NCBI RefSeq assembly: GCF_026626635.1
Contig: NZ_JAPNKA010000001.1
Coordinates: 12,260,501-12,324,500 of the forward strand
DNA from: Archangium lansingense
GTDB lineage: Bacteria > Myxococcota > Myxococcia > Myxococcales > Myxococcaceae
Reading direction: 5' to 3'
Length of the DNA: 64,000 bases
Below are positions 18,956 to 27,091 of the stretch, one piece after another. Numbering within the stretch: the stretch's first letter is position 1; every line of letters begins with the position of its first letter. The notes under the pieces were generated by a model. It was not told where the DNA came from. It made no database searches and saw only the letters and a list, made by a program, of their open reading frames with translations. The position numbers and the translations under genes were made by a program.

Positions 18956-19091
18956 CCTCCCGACGCCTCTAGCATGGAGCCATACCGGGGAGGCGCCCGT
19001 TCCCGGCGGAAGGGCCCGGAATGCCCGGTGGCGGAAGCTCGCCCGCATTCAGGACTGTGCACCGGCGCACTCCTTGGCGAGGCTTGGGCCC

Positions 19092-20804
19092 GTGAACACC
19101 CCGCCCGACACCCTGCCCGACCCCGACGAGCTCCAACCCCTGCTCTCCGCCGCGCTGGCCCTTCCGTCCCTCAAGCCCCAAGCGGCCCGGCTCGAGCGGC
19201 TGCGCCAGGACTACGCCCGCGGCCTGGAGCGCAAGGACGCCCCCCTCACCGTGGCCCTGGTGGGTGCCACCGGCGCGGGCAAGTCCACCCTGCTCAATGC
19301 CTTGGCTGGCCAGGCGCTCGCGCGCGAGGGGGAGGATCGGCCCACCAGCACCGCTGCCACCGTCTTCGCCCCCGAGGGTGCCGGACTCGAGGACCTGGCC
19401 CAGGTGGGCGCCAGGGTGGTGCGCTACACGCCAGGCCCCCAGGGGCTGTGGAGCGGCCAGGTGTTCATCGATACACCGGACCTCAACAGCGTGGCCACCA
19501 CGCACCGGGAGGTGGCTCGCGCGGCCCTGGAGCGCGCGGACGTGGCGCTGGTGGTGATGCACCGGGGGAGCGTGGCCGAGGCCACCCAGGTCGAGTTCCT
19601 CGCCAGCTTCGCCCGGCGCCGCTCACTGGTGTTCCTCATCAACTTCGCGGACGAGCTGTCAGCCGAATCGCGCGAGACTCTCAAGTCCCAGGCGCGCCGG
19701 CTGGCCGCGGAGCAGTACGGACTGCCACTGGAGTCGGTGCCCGTCTTCGCCATCAGCGGCCGGGCAGCGAAGGCGGGGCAGGATCCCTCCAGCGAGTTCG
19801 GCACCTTCCTCTTCCACCTCAAGTCCTTGGGCACACAGGCGGTGGCCGAGCGGGTGCGGCGCTCCAACGCCCGGGGCGCGCTGGAAGAGATTGCCTCACG
19901 GGTAGAGGCGGCGCTGAAGGAGACGGAGGACACGCTGGCCCGAACGCGCGCGGCGCTGGAGTCGGGACTGGCGCGCACCTCGGAGGGGCTGAAGACAGAC
20001 TTCGAGACGCGGCTGGGACTGGCACAGGGCCACCTGGCCTCGGAGGTCCGCAACCAGGCGGCGGGACGCTTCTGGGGCCCAGCGGCGTGGGGCATGCGAC
20101 TGTCCTACGTGGGAGCCGGTGGCCTGGGGGCGGCGACGCTGGTGGCTCGGCGCAGCCTGCCGGTGGGACTGGCAGTGGCGGCCACCTCCACCGTGCTGGA
20201 TGCGGTGCGGGACAGGACTCGGGCACGCGCGGCGGAGACGGCGGTGGTGGAGCCCTTCGAGGATGACCTCGCGGTGGAAGGGGCCGCGCGCGCCGCACTG
20301 GCGGAGGCCCGGAGTCTGGCGCACGCGAGCGGCCTGTCCCCGGAGTCCCTGGGGCTGCCGGACGTAGACATGGTGCTCACGGAGCTGAAGTCCGCGCGAG
20401 CGAGCGCCTGGCGCTACACCGTCACCACGGCAGTTGCAGAAACGGTGGCCCGCTGGTGGCGGTTGGCGCGCTGGCTACTGCTGCCGCTCATCAACCTGCC
20501 CCTGTTGGCGCTGCTAGGGCACGTGGGCTACCGCGTGGTGCGCGCGTACGTCGAGGGGCCACTGCTGGGCTTGGACTACTTCCTCAACGCAGGGGCCCTG
20601 TTTGCGCTGCTGGCGGGAGCCGGGGCGCTGCTGGCCTCGGCGAGCCTCGCGGGCACCACCCGGGGCGTGCGCCACGCGGGGCTCGGCCACTTCGTCACGC
20701 GGCTGGGCGCGCTCGGCGGCCGGCTGGGAGAGACGGTGCAGGACAGCCTCCGTCCCCCGCGCGAGGCCGCCCGAGCCCTGCTCGCCCTCATCCGGCGGGC
20801 TTAG
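19092..20804 (+). CDS. membrane-anchored GTPase (Era/dynamin-like P-loop)
   Basis: 570 residues from a GTG at 19092, with GAGG about 9 nt upstream; an in-frame TTG at 19074 is possible but weaker. The G1 loop is GATGAGKST, G2 falls around RPTSTAATVF, and G3 is FIDTPDLNS. The G4 motif is LINFADE, where NKxD would be usual, so the Lys that helps fix the guanine is Phe. A coiled-coil region follows G domain residues 60-240, and the C-terminus has hydrophobic helices (LLPLINLPLLALLGHVGY and FLNAGALFALLAGAGALL). It overlaps the convergent SDR gene by 4 nt. The physiological role is unknown. Confidence 0.8.
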   Translation: MNTPPDTLPDPDELQPLLSAALALPSLKPQAARLERLRQDYARGLERKDAPLTVALVGATGAGKSTLLNALAGQALAREGEDRPTSTAATVFAPEGAGLEDLAQVGARVVRYTPGPQGLWSGQVFIDTPDLNSVATTHREVARAALERADVALVVMHRGSVAEATQVEFLASFARRRSLVFLINFADELSAESRETLKSQARRLAAEQYGLPLESVPVFAISGRAAKAGQDPSSEFGTFLFHLKSLGTQAVAERVRRSNARGALEEIASRVEAALKETEDTLARTRAALESGLARTSEGLKTDFETRLGLAQGHLASEVRNQAAGRFWGPAAWGMRLSYVGAGGLGAATLVARRSLPVGLAVAATSTVLDAVRDRTRARAAETAVVEPFEDDLAVEGAARAALAEARSLAHASGLSPESLGLPDVDMVLTELKSARASAWRYTVTTAVAETVARWWRLARWLLLPLINLPLLALLGHVGYRVVRAYVEGPLLGLDYFLNAGALFALLAGAGALLASASLAGTTRGVRHAGLGHFVTRLGALGGRLGETVQDSLRPPREAARALLALIRRA

Positions 20805-21529
20805 ACCGCCGTCCAGCCTCCGTCGATGTCGAGCACCATGCCGGTCGCGTAGGCGCACGTCGCCAGGAAGAAGGCCGCGTCGGCCATGTCTCCAACCGTT
20901 CCCGGGCGCTTCATCGGAATGTTGTTGGAGAGCCCGGCCAGGAAGCCAGGCACGGCCTCGGGAGGGACACCCCAATCGATGGCCGTGTCACGGGTCAGCC
21001 CCGGAGACAGGACGTTCACCCGGATGCCCTTGGGGGCCAGCTCAATCGCGAGCGAGCGCCCCATGGCATTGACCGCGCCGCACAGGCCCGCCCCGCCCGC
21101 GTAGTTCGCCAGGGCAGCGTGGCCGGCAATGCCCGAGCAGAACATGATGGAGCTGCCCGGCTTCATCTTCGGAACGGCGTAATGACAGGCAGAGAGTTGT
21201 CCGAAGAAGCGGCCGTCGAACAGCTCGCGCCAGGCCTTCGTCTGAACCTGCTCGACCGGACCGAACACCGCCCCACCCGCACAGGTCACCAGCAGGTCGA
21301 GGCTTGAAACGGAGTCGATGAGCCGCTTGATCTGGGCCTCGTCGGCGACGTCCGTCTGCACAGCGCGGGCACCGCGTCCGAGCTGCGCCACCGCCGCATC
21401 GAGCCGCTCCTGACGCCGCCCGGCAATCACCACCTGCGCACCCTCGCGCACGAAGCGCTCGGCAATCGCAAACCCAATTCCCGAGCCGCCGCCCGTGATG
21501 ATGGCAGTCTTTCCGTCCAGTGCGCCCAT
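20801..21529 (-). CDS. SDR-family oxidoreductase, catalytic Tyr/Lys not conserved
   Basis: 242 residues from the ATG at 21529 (MGALDGKTAIITGGG). It has the Rossmann signature TGGGSGIGFA, the acidic/cofactor-selecting region IAGRR, the NxAG-like CAGGAVFGP, and ELAPKGIRVNVLSPG. The active-site segment reads NYAGGAGLCGAVNAM. Aligned on GAVNAM against the usual YxxxKxAL pattern, the Tyr and Lys positions are Gly and Cys, although the Ser (IMFCSG) remains. It may be an atypical SDR with another acid/base or a binding protein. Substrate unknown. Confidence 0.85.
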   Translation of the reverse strand: MGALDGKTAIITGGGSGIGFAIAERFVREGAQVVIAGRRQERLDAAVAQLGRGARAVQTDVADEAQIKRLIDSVSSLDLLVTCAGGAVFGPVEQVQTKAWRELFDGRFFGQLSACHYAVPKMKPGSSIMFCSGIAGHAALANYAGGAGLCGAVNAMGRSLAIELAPKGIRVNVLSPGLTRDTAIDWGVPPEAVPGFLAGLSNNIPMKRPGTVGDMADAAFFLATCAYATGMVLDIDGGWTAV

Positions 21530-21766
21530 GTGCTCTCCCAGAGAAGTGTTGCGAGAAGAGCGACGATGGTGGCTGAACCGCACGACCAATCCAGAATTCG
21601 GCTGGGAGTGCGCATGCTCCCTCTCCCTCTGGGAGAGGGCGGGGGGTGAGGGTAGTCCTCTCCGTGTCACCCCGCTTCACAGCCATGCAGCACAGGGGGA
21701 AAACCCTCACCCTGACCCTCTCCCAGAGGGAGAGGGGATATATCCAGGGACTTCGCGGACACTCCG
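21530..21766. repeat. paired inverted copies of the palindromic repeat
   Basis: Two copies of the CCCTCTCCC/GGGAGAGGG hairpin (21619-21639 and 21716-21736) lie in opposite orientation, with mirrored flanks: GGGGTGAGGGT after the first and ACCCTCACCCTGA before the second. The arrangement resembles REP pairs (BIMEs). It lies upstream of the SDR gene and downstream of the M23 peptidase gene and probably ends the latter's transcript. Confidence 0.65.
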
Positions 21767-22537
21767 CTAGCGGGAACCGCCAGCTCCGTCCGAAGTGCGC
21801 GCCTCGGGCGCATCCTGGCGCTGACGAGCGGTCTCAGCGGCCGTGCGAGAAACCTTCTCCACAATGGAGCGAGCCCCGGACGGGATACCACCGGCGGCCT
21901 GCTCACCCTCACGCAAGAGGTGCTCGCCAGCGGGCGCGAGCGGCTCGTTGCCGCGCGGATCATTGGCAGCCATCACCGGCATGTCCTGGTTGCTGCCGCA
22001 AGCGGGCGCGGCGATCAGGGTGTCGCGCACCGGATCGCCATAGCCAACGATGAGGGCCGGAACGGACGGGTTGTTCCACCCGGAGCCCACCGCGCGGGCC
22101 ACCTTGAAGTGCAGGTGCGGGCCGCAAGACCAGCCGGTGTTGCCCGAATAGCCCAGGAGCTGTCCCTTGCGCACCCGCTCGCCAGGCTTCACCACCACGG
22201 CGCTGAAGTGCAGGTACTGCGTCTCCACGCCACCCGAGTGGGCGACGACGACGTAGTTGGCGTGCTGCGCCATCTTCGGGTCGCACGCACCCTGGGTGCT
22301 GTCGCCACGCGCCAGGCGTACCAAGCCCTCCTCGGCGGCCACGACGGGCGTGCCCACGGGCATGCGGAAATCCCACGCATAGGTGTCGTTCTGCAGGTGG
22401 CTGCCCGTGTCATGGCCCTGGCTCACCGGAAACACACGGCCGCATGCGAAGGGGACGCCAATCTCGGGAACCACGGTGTTGCGCGCAGGGGGAACTGCCG
22501 GAGCGGAAGCGAGAAGAAAGAGCGTGGGCAGGATCAT
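21767..22537 (-). CDS. M23-family metallopeptidase (LytM-like), secreted
   Basis: 256 residues. The N-terminus (MILPTLFLLASAPAVPPA) is a short signal peptide. The peptidase core has the first zinc ligands around GSHLQNDTYAWDF (H...D) and the HxH motif in CGPHLHF, with the helper His in VVVAHSGG. The surrounding LARGD and GYSGNTG pieces are typical. It would cut peptidoglycan cross-bridges or extracellular peptides in the envelope. The last 60 residues are low-complexity, rich in Ala/Glu/Arg. It is a single-gene unit with repeats downstream. Confidence 0.9.
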   Translation of the reverse strand: MILPTLFLLASAPAVPPARNTVVPEIGVPFACGRVFPVSQGHDTGSHLQNDTYAWDFRMPVGTPVVAAEEGLVRLARGDSTQGACDPKMAQHANYVVVAHSGGVETQYLHFSAVVVKPGERVRKGQLLGYSGNTGWSCGPHLHFKVARAVGSGWNNPSVPALIVGYGDPVRDTLIAAPACGSNQDMPVMAANDPRGNEPLAPAGEHLLREGEQAAGGIPSGARSIVEKVSRTAAETARQRQDAPEARTSDGAGGSR

Positions 22538-22687
22538 GGGTAGGCCGCGCGGAAACGACGGAGGACCTGTTCACTATTCCAAATCATTTCCGGCCATGCT
22601 GCTCGCTCGCTAGCCCTGGGAACAAGCCAGCAGGCAAGCATGTTGGTGGCACCGCCCGGGCATCCCGGGTCAGGGGGAGCACACGAC

Positions 22688-24148
22688 ATGCAAGGAGAGA
22701 CACGGCGACCAGGGTGGAGCGCCATGGGCCTGGCGCTCTGGATGACGGCCTGCGGCACGACCAACCCGTCTCTGAAGGCGGAGGCACCGCTGGCAAAGGA
22801 CACCATCGCCTTCGTGAACGTGAACGTGGTGCCCATGGACTCCGAGCGCCTGCTCGCCCACCAAACGGTGGTGGTGAGGGGCGAGCGCATTGTAGCGCTG
22901 GGCCCGGTGGACTCCACGCCGGTGCCCGAGGGCGCGGCACGGGTGGAGGGCCAAGGCCGCTACCTGATGCCGGGGCTCGTCGACATGCACCTGCACCTCG
23001 TGCCAGGCACGGGGCAGCCGGAGGACCCTGCTGGACAGGTGCTCGCCCTGCTGCTGGCCAATGGCGTCACCTCCGCGCGAGCGCTGGGCGGACCCAAGGA
23101 CACCTCACGGGTGGTGAGGGACCGGGTGGCGCGCGGCGAGGTGCTCGGGCCCACGCTGCGCGTGGCCGCGCCGTCGATGCACGGCAAGTCAGTGCAGGGC
23201 CCGGAGCAGGCGCGCCAGCGGGTGCGCGAGTACAAGGCGGCCGGCTACGACGGGCTGAAGACGCACGGCTTTCTCGGCCGTGACACGTACGACGCGATGA
23301 TGGCCGAGGCGCGCGCGCAGAGACTGCCAGTGAGCGGCCACGTGACCCCGGACGTGGGCCTCTTCCACGCGCTGAAGTCGGGGCAGCAGCTAGAGCACCT
23401 GGATGGCTACCTCAACGAGCTGCTGCCGGAGAATGACCCTGCGCGCGCGGAGGTGGGCCAGGTGGAGGTGGGCGAACCGCTGGAGCGGATGGACCCGGCG
23501 CGCCTCCCCGCGCTGGCGGAGGCCACGAAGAAGGCAGGCGTGTGGAGCTCGCCCACGCTGGCACTCTTCGAGACGGTGACGAGTCCGGAGGGCGTGAAGT
23601 CCCTGCGAGCGCGTCCGGAGCTGCGCTACGTGAAGCAGGCCTCCGTGGAGACGTGGACGCAGATGATGTCCAACGACTCGCAGATGGCCAACGCACCGGC
23701 CGAGCGCAAGCGCAGGTTCGCCGAGCTGCGACGGCAGGTGACGCGCGGGCTGTACGAAGCGGGGGCGAAGCTGATGGTGGGCTCGGACTCGCCCCAGCTC
23801 TTCATGGTGGCGGGCTTCGCGGTGCACCGGGAGATGGAGGCCCTGGCGGATGCGGGGATTCCGCCCTACGGCGTGCTGGAGGCGGCCACGCGCAACGCGG
23901 CGGAGTACCTGGGAGAGGCGGGCACCTGGGGCACGGTGGCCAAGGGCCGGCGCGCGGACCTGCTGCTGCTGGAGTCCAACCCCCTCCAGGACGTGAAGCA
24001 CACGCGCGACATCGCCGGGGTGATGGTGCGCGGGCGCTGGCTGCCGAGGAGCGAGCTGGACGCGCTGTTGGAGCGCACGGCCGTGGTGGCCAACGCACCA
24101 CCTCTGGTGAAGAAGGGCGTGGCCACCGCCACGTCCCCGGCGCCATGA
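22688..24148 (+). CDS. amidohydrolase-family lipoprotein
   Basis: 486 residues from the ATG at 22688 (MQGETRRPG). A short hydrophobic segment ends in a lipobox, LWMTACGTT, so the mature protein is probably lipid-anchored at Cys. The amidohydrolase barrel has the metal-binding HxH in MPGLVDMHLHL, a His in PVSGHVTPD, and the late Asp in LMVGSDSPQL. The C-terminal strand set (GTVAKGRRADLLLLESNPL) is typical of imidazolonepropionase/prolidase-like members. Substrate unknown; peptide or cyclic amide hydrolysis at the cell surface is the family expectation. Confidence 0.88.
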   Translation: MQGETRRPGWSAMGLALWMTACGTTNPSLKAEAPLAKDTIAFVNVNVVPMDSERLLAHQTVVVRGERIVALGPVDSTPVPEGAARVEGQGRYLMPGLVDMHLHLVPGTGQPEDPAGQVLALLLANGVTSARALGGPKDTSRVVRDRVARGEVLGPTLRVAAPSMHGKSVQGPEQARQRVREYKAAGYDGLKTHGFLGRDTYDAMMAEARAQRLPVSGHVTPDVGLFHALKSGQQLEHLDGYLNELLPENDPARAEVGQVEVGEPLERMDPARLPALAEATKKAGVWSSPTLALFETVTSPEGVKSLRARPELRYVKQASVETWTQMMSNDSQMANAPAERKRRFAELRRQVTRGLYEAGAKLMVGSDSPQLFMVAGFAVHREMEALADAGIPPYGVLEAATRNAAEYLGEAGTWGTVAKGRRADLLLLESNPLQDVKHTRDIAGVMVRGRWLPRSELDALLERTAVVANAPPLVKKGVATATSPAP

Positions 24149-24172
24149 TGGGGTGAACGGGAGGGACACCGC

Positions 24173-24649
24173 ATGGCGCGCATGGACAGCTACGTGGAGT
24201 ACACGCTGGAGCTACTGGAGCCCCTGGGCCCGGTGCAGGCGCGCGCCATGTTCGGCGGATGGGGCGTGTACTACGGCGGGAGGATGATCGGCCTCATCGT
24301 GGAGGACCGGCTCTACCTGAAGACGGACGACACCACGCGCCCCGACTTCGAGGCCGCGGGGGGCGAGCCCTTCGTCTACGACTCGGGCAAGGGCAAGCCC
24401 GTCACCATGTCCTACTGGACGCCTCCGGCGGACGCGAGCGACGACGCCCACGCGCTGCTGCCCTGGGCCCGCCGCGCGGTGGACGCCGCCCTGCGGGCCG
24501 CGCAGAAGAAGCCCGCAGCGAAGAAGAAATCCGCCCCGGAGAAAGCGAAGACGGCCACGCCGAAGAAGCAGGCTCCAGCGAAGAAGCCCGCGGCAAAGAA
24601 GCCCGCGGCGAAGAAGCCCGCGGCGAAGAGGTCCTCGCGGCGCGCATGA
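24173..24649 (+). CDS. TfoX N-terminal-domain protein with Lys/Ala-rich tail
   Basis: 158 residues. Residues 1-105 are a TfoX/Sxy N-terminal domain (MDSYVEYTLELLEPL, RAMFGGWGVYYGGRMIGLI, DDTTRPDFEA, MSYWTPP). Residues about 110-158 are a basic tail of KKPAAKK-type repeats, like bacterial histone-H1-like tails and the tail of the SUKH protein at 59603. TfoX-type proteins are linked to competence regulation in gammaproteobacteria, but this solitary N-domain form has no assigned role. The tail suggests nucleic-acid binding. It begins 24 nt after the amidohydrolase gene and may be cotranscribed. Confidence 0.87.
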   Translation: MARMDSYVEYTLELLEPLGPVQARAMFGGWGVYYGGRMIGLIVEDRLYLKTDDTTRPDFEAAGGEPFVYDSGKGKPVTMSYWTPPADASDDAHALLPWARRAVDAALRAAQKKPAAKKKSAPEKAKTATPKKQAPAKKPAAKKPAAKKPAAKRSSRRA

Positions 24650-24826
24650 AGGTGGCGGCTTGCCTCCATGACGGACAGTGAAGCGTGTCCGGAAATGGGA
24701 TGGCGTCCCAGGAGCGCACACGGGAAGCGCCGCGCGGCTGGCGGGCGTGCGAGCTGACGCGCCGGGACGAGCGGACGGTAACGACGCGTGGCAGGCTACG
24801 GGCCCTCAACCAACCCGAGGGACTCG

Positions 24827-27010
24827 ATGCAACAACGCCTCAAGCCGGCCGTCGCCGCGCTGTCGCTGATGCTTCCGCTCACGTCGCTGGCTGGTGCGAA
24901 GGGGGCCGTGCCTCCAGCGCCCGTCGCCGCGAAGAAGGCCGTGGCGGACACCTACCACGGCACGAAGGTGGACGACCCGTACCAGTGGCTCGAGAAGAGC
25001 GACGACCCCGAGGTGCGCAAGTGGGTGGACGGGCAGACGGTGCACATGCGCGCGGTGATGGACAAGCTGCCCTCGCGCGATGCCATCCGCGCGCGCATCA
25101 CCACGCTGCTCTCCCACAAGTCCGCCGCCCACTACGCGATGGTTCAGCGCGGCGGCGTCCTCTTCTCCATGAAGTTCCAGCCGCCCCGGCAGCAGTCCAT
25201 GCTGGTGGTGCTGCCCTCGATGGACGACACCTCCAGCGCCCGCGTGCTGGTGGACCCGATGGTGTTGGACCCGAGTGGCCACACCACCATCGACTTCTAC
25301 GTGCCCTCGCTGGACGGGAAGAAGGTGGCGGTGTCGCTGTCGAAGGACGGCACGGAGAGCGGTGACATCACCGTCTACGACGTGGCCACCGGCAAGCCGC
25401 TGCCCGGCGAGGTGGTGCCTCGGGTGAACGGCGGCACGGCCGGCGGCAGCCTCACGTGGAACGCGGATGGCACGGGCTTCTTCTACACGCGCTACCCTCG
25501 CGGCGAGGAGCGTCCGGCCGAGGACCGCGACTTCTTCCTGCAGGTGTACTTCCACAAGCTCGGCACGACTACGGACAAGGACACGTACGAGCTGGGCAAG
25601 GACGCCCCGCGCATCGCCAACTACGACCTCAAGACGTCCAACGACGGCTCGCACGTGCTGGCCATCCTGGGCAACGGCGACGGTGGCGAGTACGCGCTCT
25701 ACCTGCGCGGGCCTTCGGGCACCTGGACGCAGCTGTCGAAGTTCGAGGACAAGCTCATCAGCGCGGCGTTCGGCATGGATGGCGCGCTCTACGCGCTGTC
25801 GCGCAAGGACGCGCCGCGCGGCAAGCTGCTGAGGATTCCGCTCGCCACGCCCGCGCTGGACAAGGCCACCGTCCTCATCCCCGAGGGCCAGGCTTCCATC
25901 GCTGGCTTCCGCCCCACCGCCACCCGCGTCTACGTGGTGGAGCAGCTCGGCGGCCCCTCGCGGATGCGCATGGTGGGCCTGGACGGCAAGGAGATTGGCG
26001 TAGTGCCCACCCCGCCCGTCTCGTCCGTGGGCACCGGAGTGTACCTGGGCGGTGACGACCTGCTGCTCGGCACCAGCACCTATACCGAGCCGCCCACCCT
26101 GTACCGCTACGGGGCGAAGGACGGAAAGCTCACGAAGACGGCGCTGGGCCGCACCTCGCCCGTGGACACCAGCAACGTGGTGGTGGACCGCGTCATGTGC
26201 AGCTCGAAGGACGGCACCCAGGTGCCGCTCAACATCCTGCACACGCGCGGCACGAAGCTGAATGGCAACAACCCCACCCTGCTGACCGGCTACGGCGGCT
26301 TCAACATCTCCCTGTCCCCGGGCTTCAGCCCGATGAACTTCGCCTTCATCGAGCAGGGGGGCGTGGTGGCCATCGCCAACCTGCGCGGCGGCGCCGAGTT
26401 CGGCGAGGAGTGGCACGCCAACGGCTCGCTGACGAAGAAGCAGAACGTCTTCGACGACTTCTACGCCTGCGCGAAGCTGCTGGTGGACCAGAAGTGGACG
26501 AAGCCCGAGCGCCTGGCCATCCAGGGTGGCAGCAACGGCGGCCTGCTGATGGGCGCGGCGCTCACCCAGCACCCGGAGATGTACCGCACCGTGCTCGCGC
26601 ACGTGGGCATCTACGACATGCTGCGCGTGGAGCTGACGCCCAACGGCCAGTTCAACGTCACCGAGTACGGCACGGTGAAGAACCCCGAGCACTTCCAGGC
26701 GATGCAGGCCTATTCGCCGTACCACCAGGTGAAGAACGGGGTGAAGTATCCCTCGGTGCTCTTCACGTCGGGCGAGAACGACCCGCGCGTGGACCCGTTC
26801 CACTCGCGCAAGATGGTGGCGCGGCTGCAGGAGGCCACGGGCTCCAAGAGGCCGGTGCTGCTGCGCACCAACAACATGGGCCACGGCATGGGCACGCCGC
26901 TGGACCAGGAGATCGAAGAAGAGGTGGACGTCTACGCGTTCCTCTTCAACGAGCTGGGCATGAAGTACCGGCCGGTGAACAGCAAGGTGCCGGCCCCCAC
27001 ATCGAAGTAG
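24827..27010 (+). CDS. prolyl oligopeptidase (S9 family), exported
   Basis: 727 residues from the ATG at 24827, with GAGG 8-11 nt upstream. A signal peptide (LKPAVAALSLMLPLTSLAGA) leads the protein. The N-terminal propeller starts DTYHGTKVDDPYQWLE, and the C-terminal alpha/beta hydrolase has catalytic Ser in GGSNGGLL, Asp in ENDPRVDP and His in NMGHGMG. It should cleave short peptides after proline outside the cytoplasm, consistent with predatory or protein-feeding life. Its end converges with the SGNH lipoprotein gene over a palindromic repeat. Confidence 0.94.
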   Translation: MQQRLKPAVAALSLMLPLTSLAGAKGAVPPAPVAAKKAVADTYHGTKVDDPYQWLEKSDDPEVRKWVDGQTVHMRAVMDKLPSRDAIRARITTLLSHKSAAHYAMVQRGGVLFSMKFQPPRQQSMLVVLPSMDDTSSARVLVDPMVLDPSGHTTIDFYVPSLDGKKVAVSLSKDGTESGDITVYDVATGKPLPGEVVPRVNGGTAGGSLTWNADGTGFFYTRYPRGEERPAEDRDFFLQVYFHKLGTTTDKDTYELGKDAPRIANYDLKTSNDGSHVLAILGNGDGGEYALYLRGPSGTWTQLSKFEDKLISAAFGMDGALYALSRKDAPRGKLLRIPLATPALDKATVLIPEGQASIAGFRPTATRVYVVEQLGGPSRMRMVGLDGKEIGVVPTPPVSSVGTGVYLGGDDLLLGTSTYTEPPTLYRYGAKDGKLTKTALGRTSPVDTSNVVVDRVMCSSKDGTQVPLNILHTRGTKLNGNNPTLLTGYGGFNISLSPGFSPMNFAFIEQGGVVAIANLRGGAEFGEEWHANGSLTKKQNVFDDFYACAKLLVDQKWTKPERLAIQGGSNGGLLMGAALTQHPEMYRTVLAHVGIYDMLRVELTPNGQFNVTEYGTVKNPEHFQAMQAYSPYHQVKNGVKYPSVLFTSGENDPRVDPFHSRKMVARLQEATGSKRPVLLRTNNMGHGMGTPLDQEIEEEVDVYAFLFNELGMKYRPVNSKVPAPTSK

Positions 27011-27050
27011 CCCTGCGCCACTCCGCCCCCTCGCCCCCACTCCTCCCTCT

Positions 27051-27071
27051 CCCTCTCCCTCCGGGAGAGGG
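27051..27071. terminator. palindromic repeat, probable bidirectional terminator
   Basis: CCCTCTCCC-TCC-GGGAGAGGG lies between the convergent prolyl oligopeptidase (ends 27010) and SGNH (ends 27092) genes. It is followed by GTCGGGGTGAGGGTAT, the flank shared with other copies. Confidence 0.6.
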
Positions 27072-27091
27072 TCGGGGTGAGGGTATCGGGT

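Noticed and set aside
18509..20266. A 585-codon rightward ORF crossing the antiporter and GTPase genes
   Set aside because: It is antisense to one gene and out of frame in the other; real motifs lie in the other frames.
24806..27040. A 744-codon leftward ORF opposite the prolyl oligopeptidase gene
   Set aside because: Antisense shadow of a clear enzyme gene; the composition (His/Val/Arg/Ala) is not protein-like.
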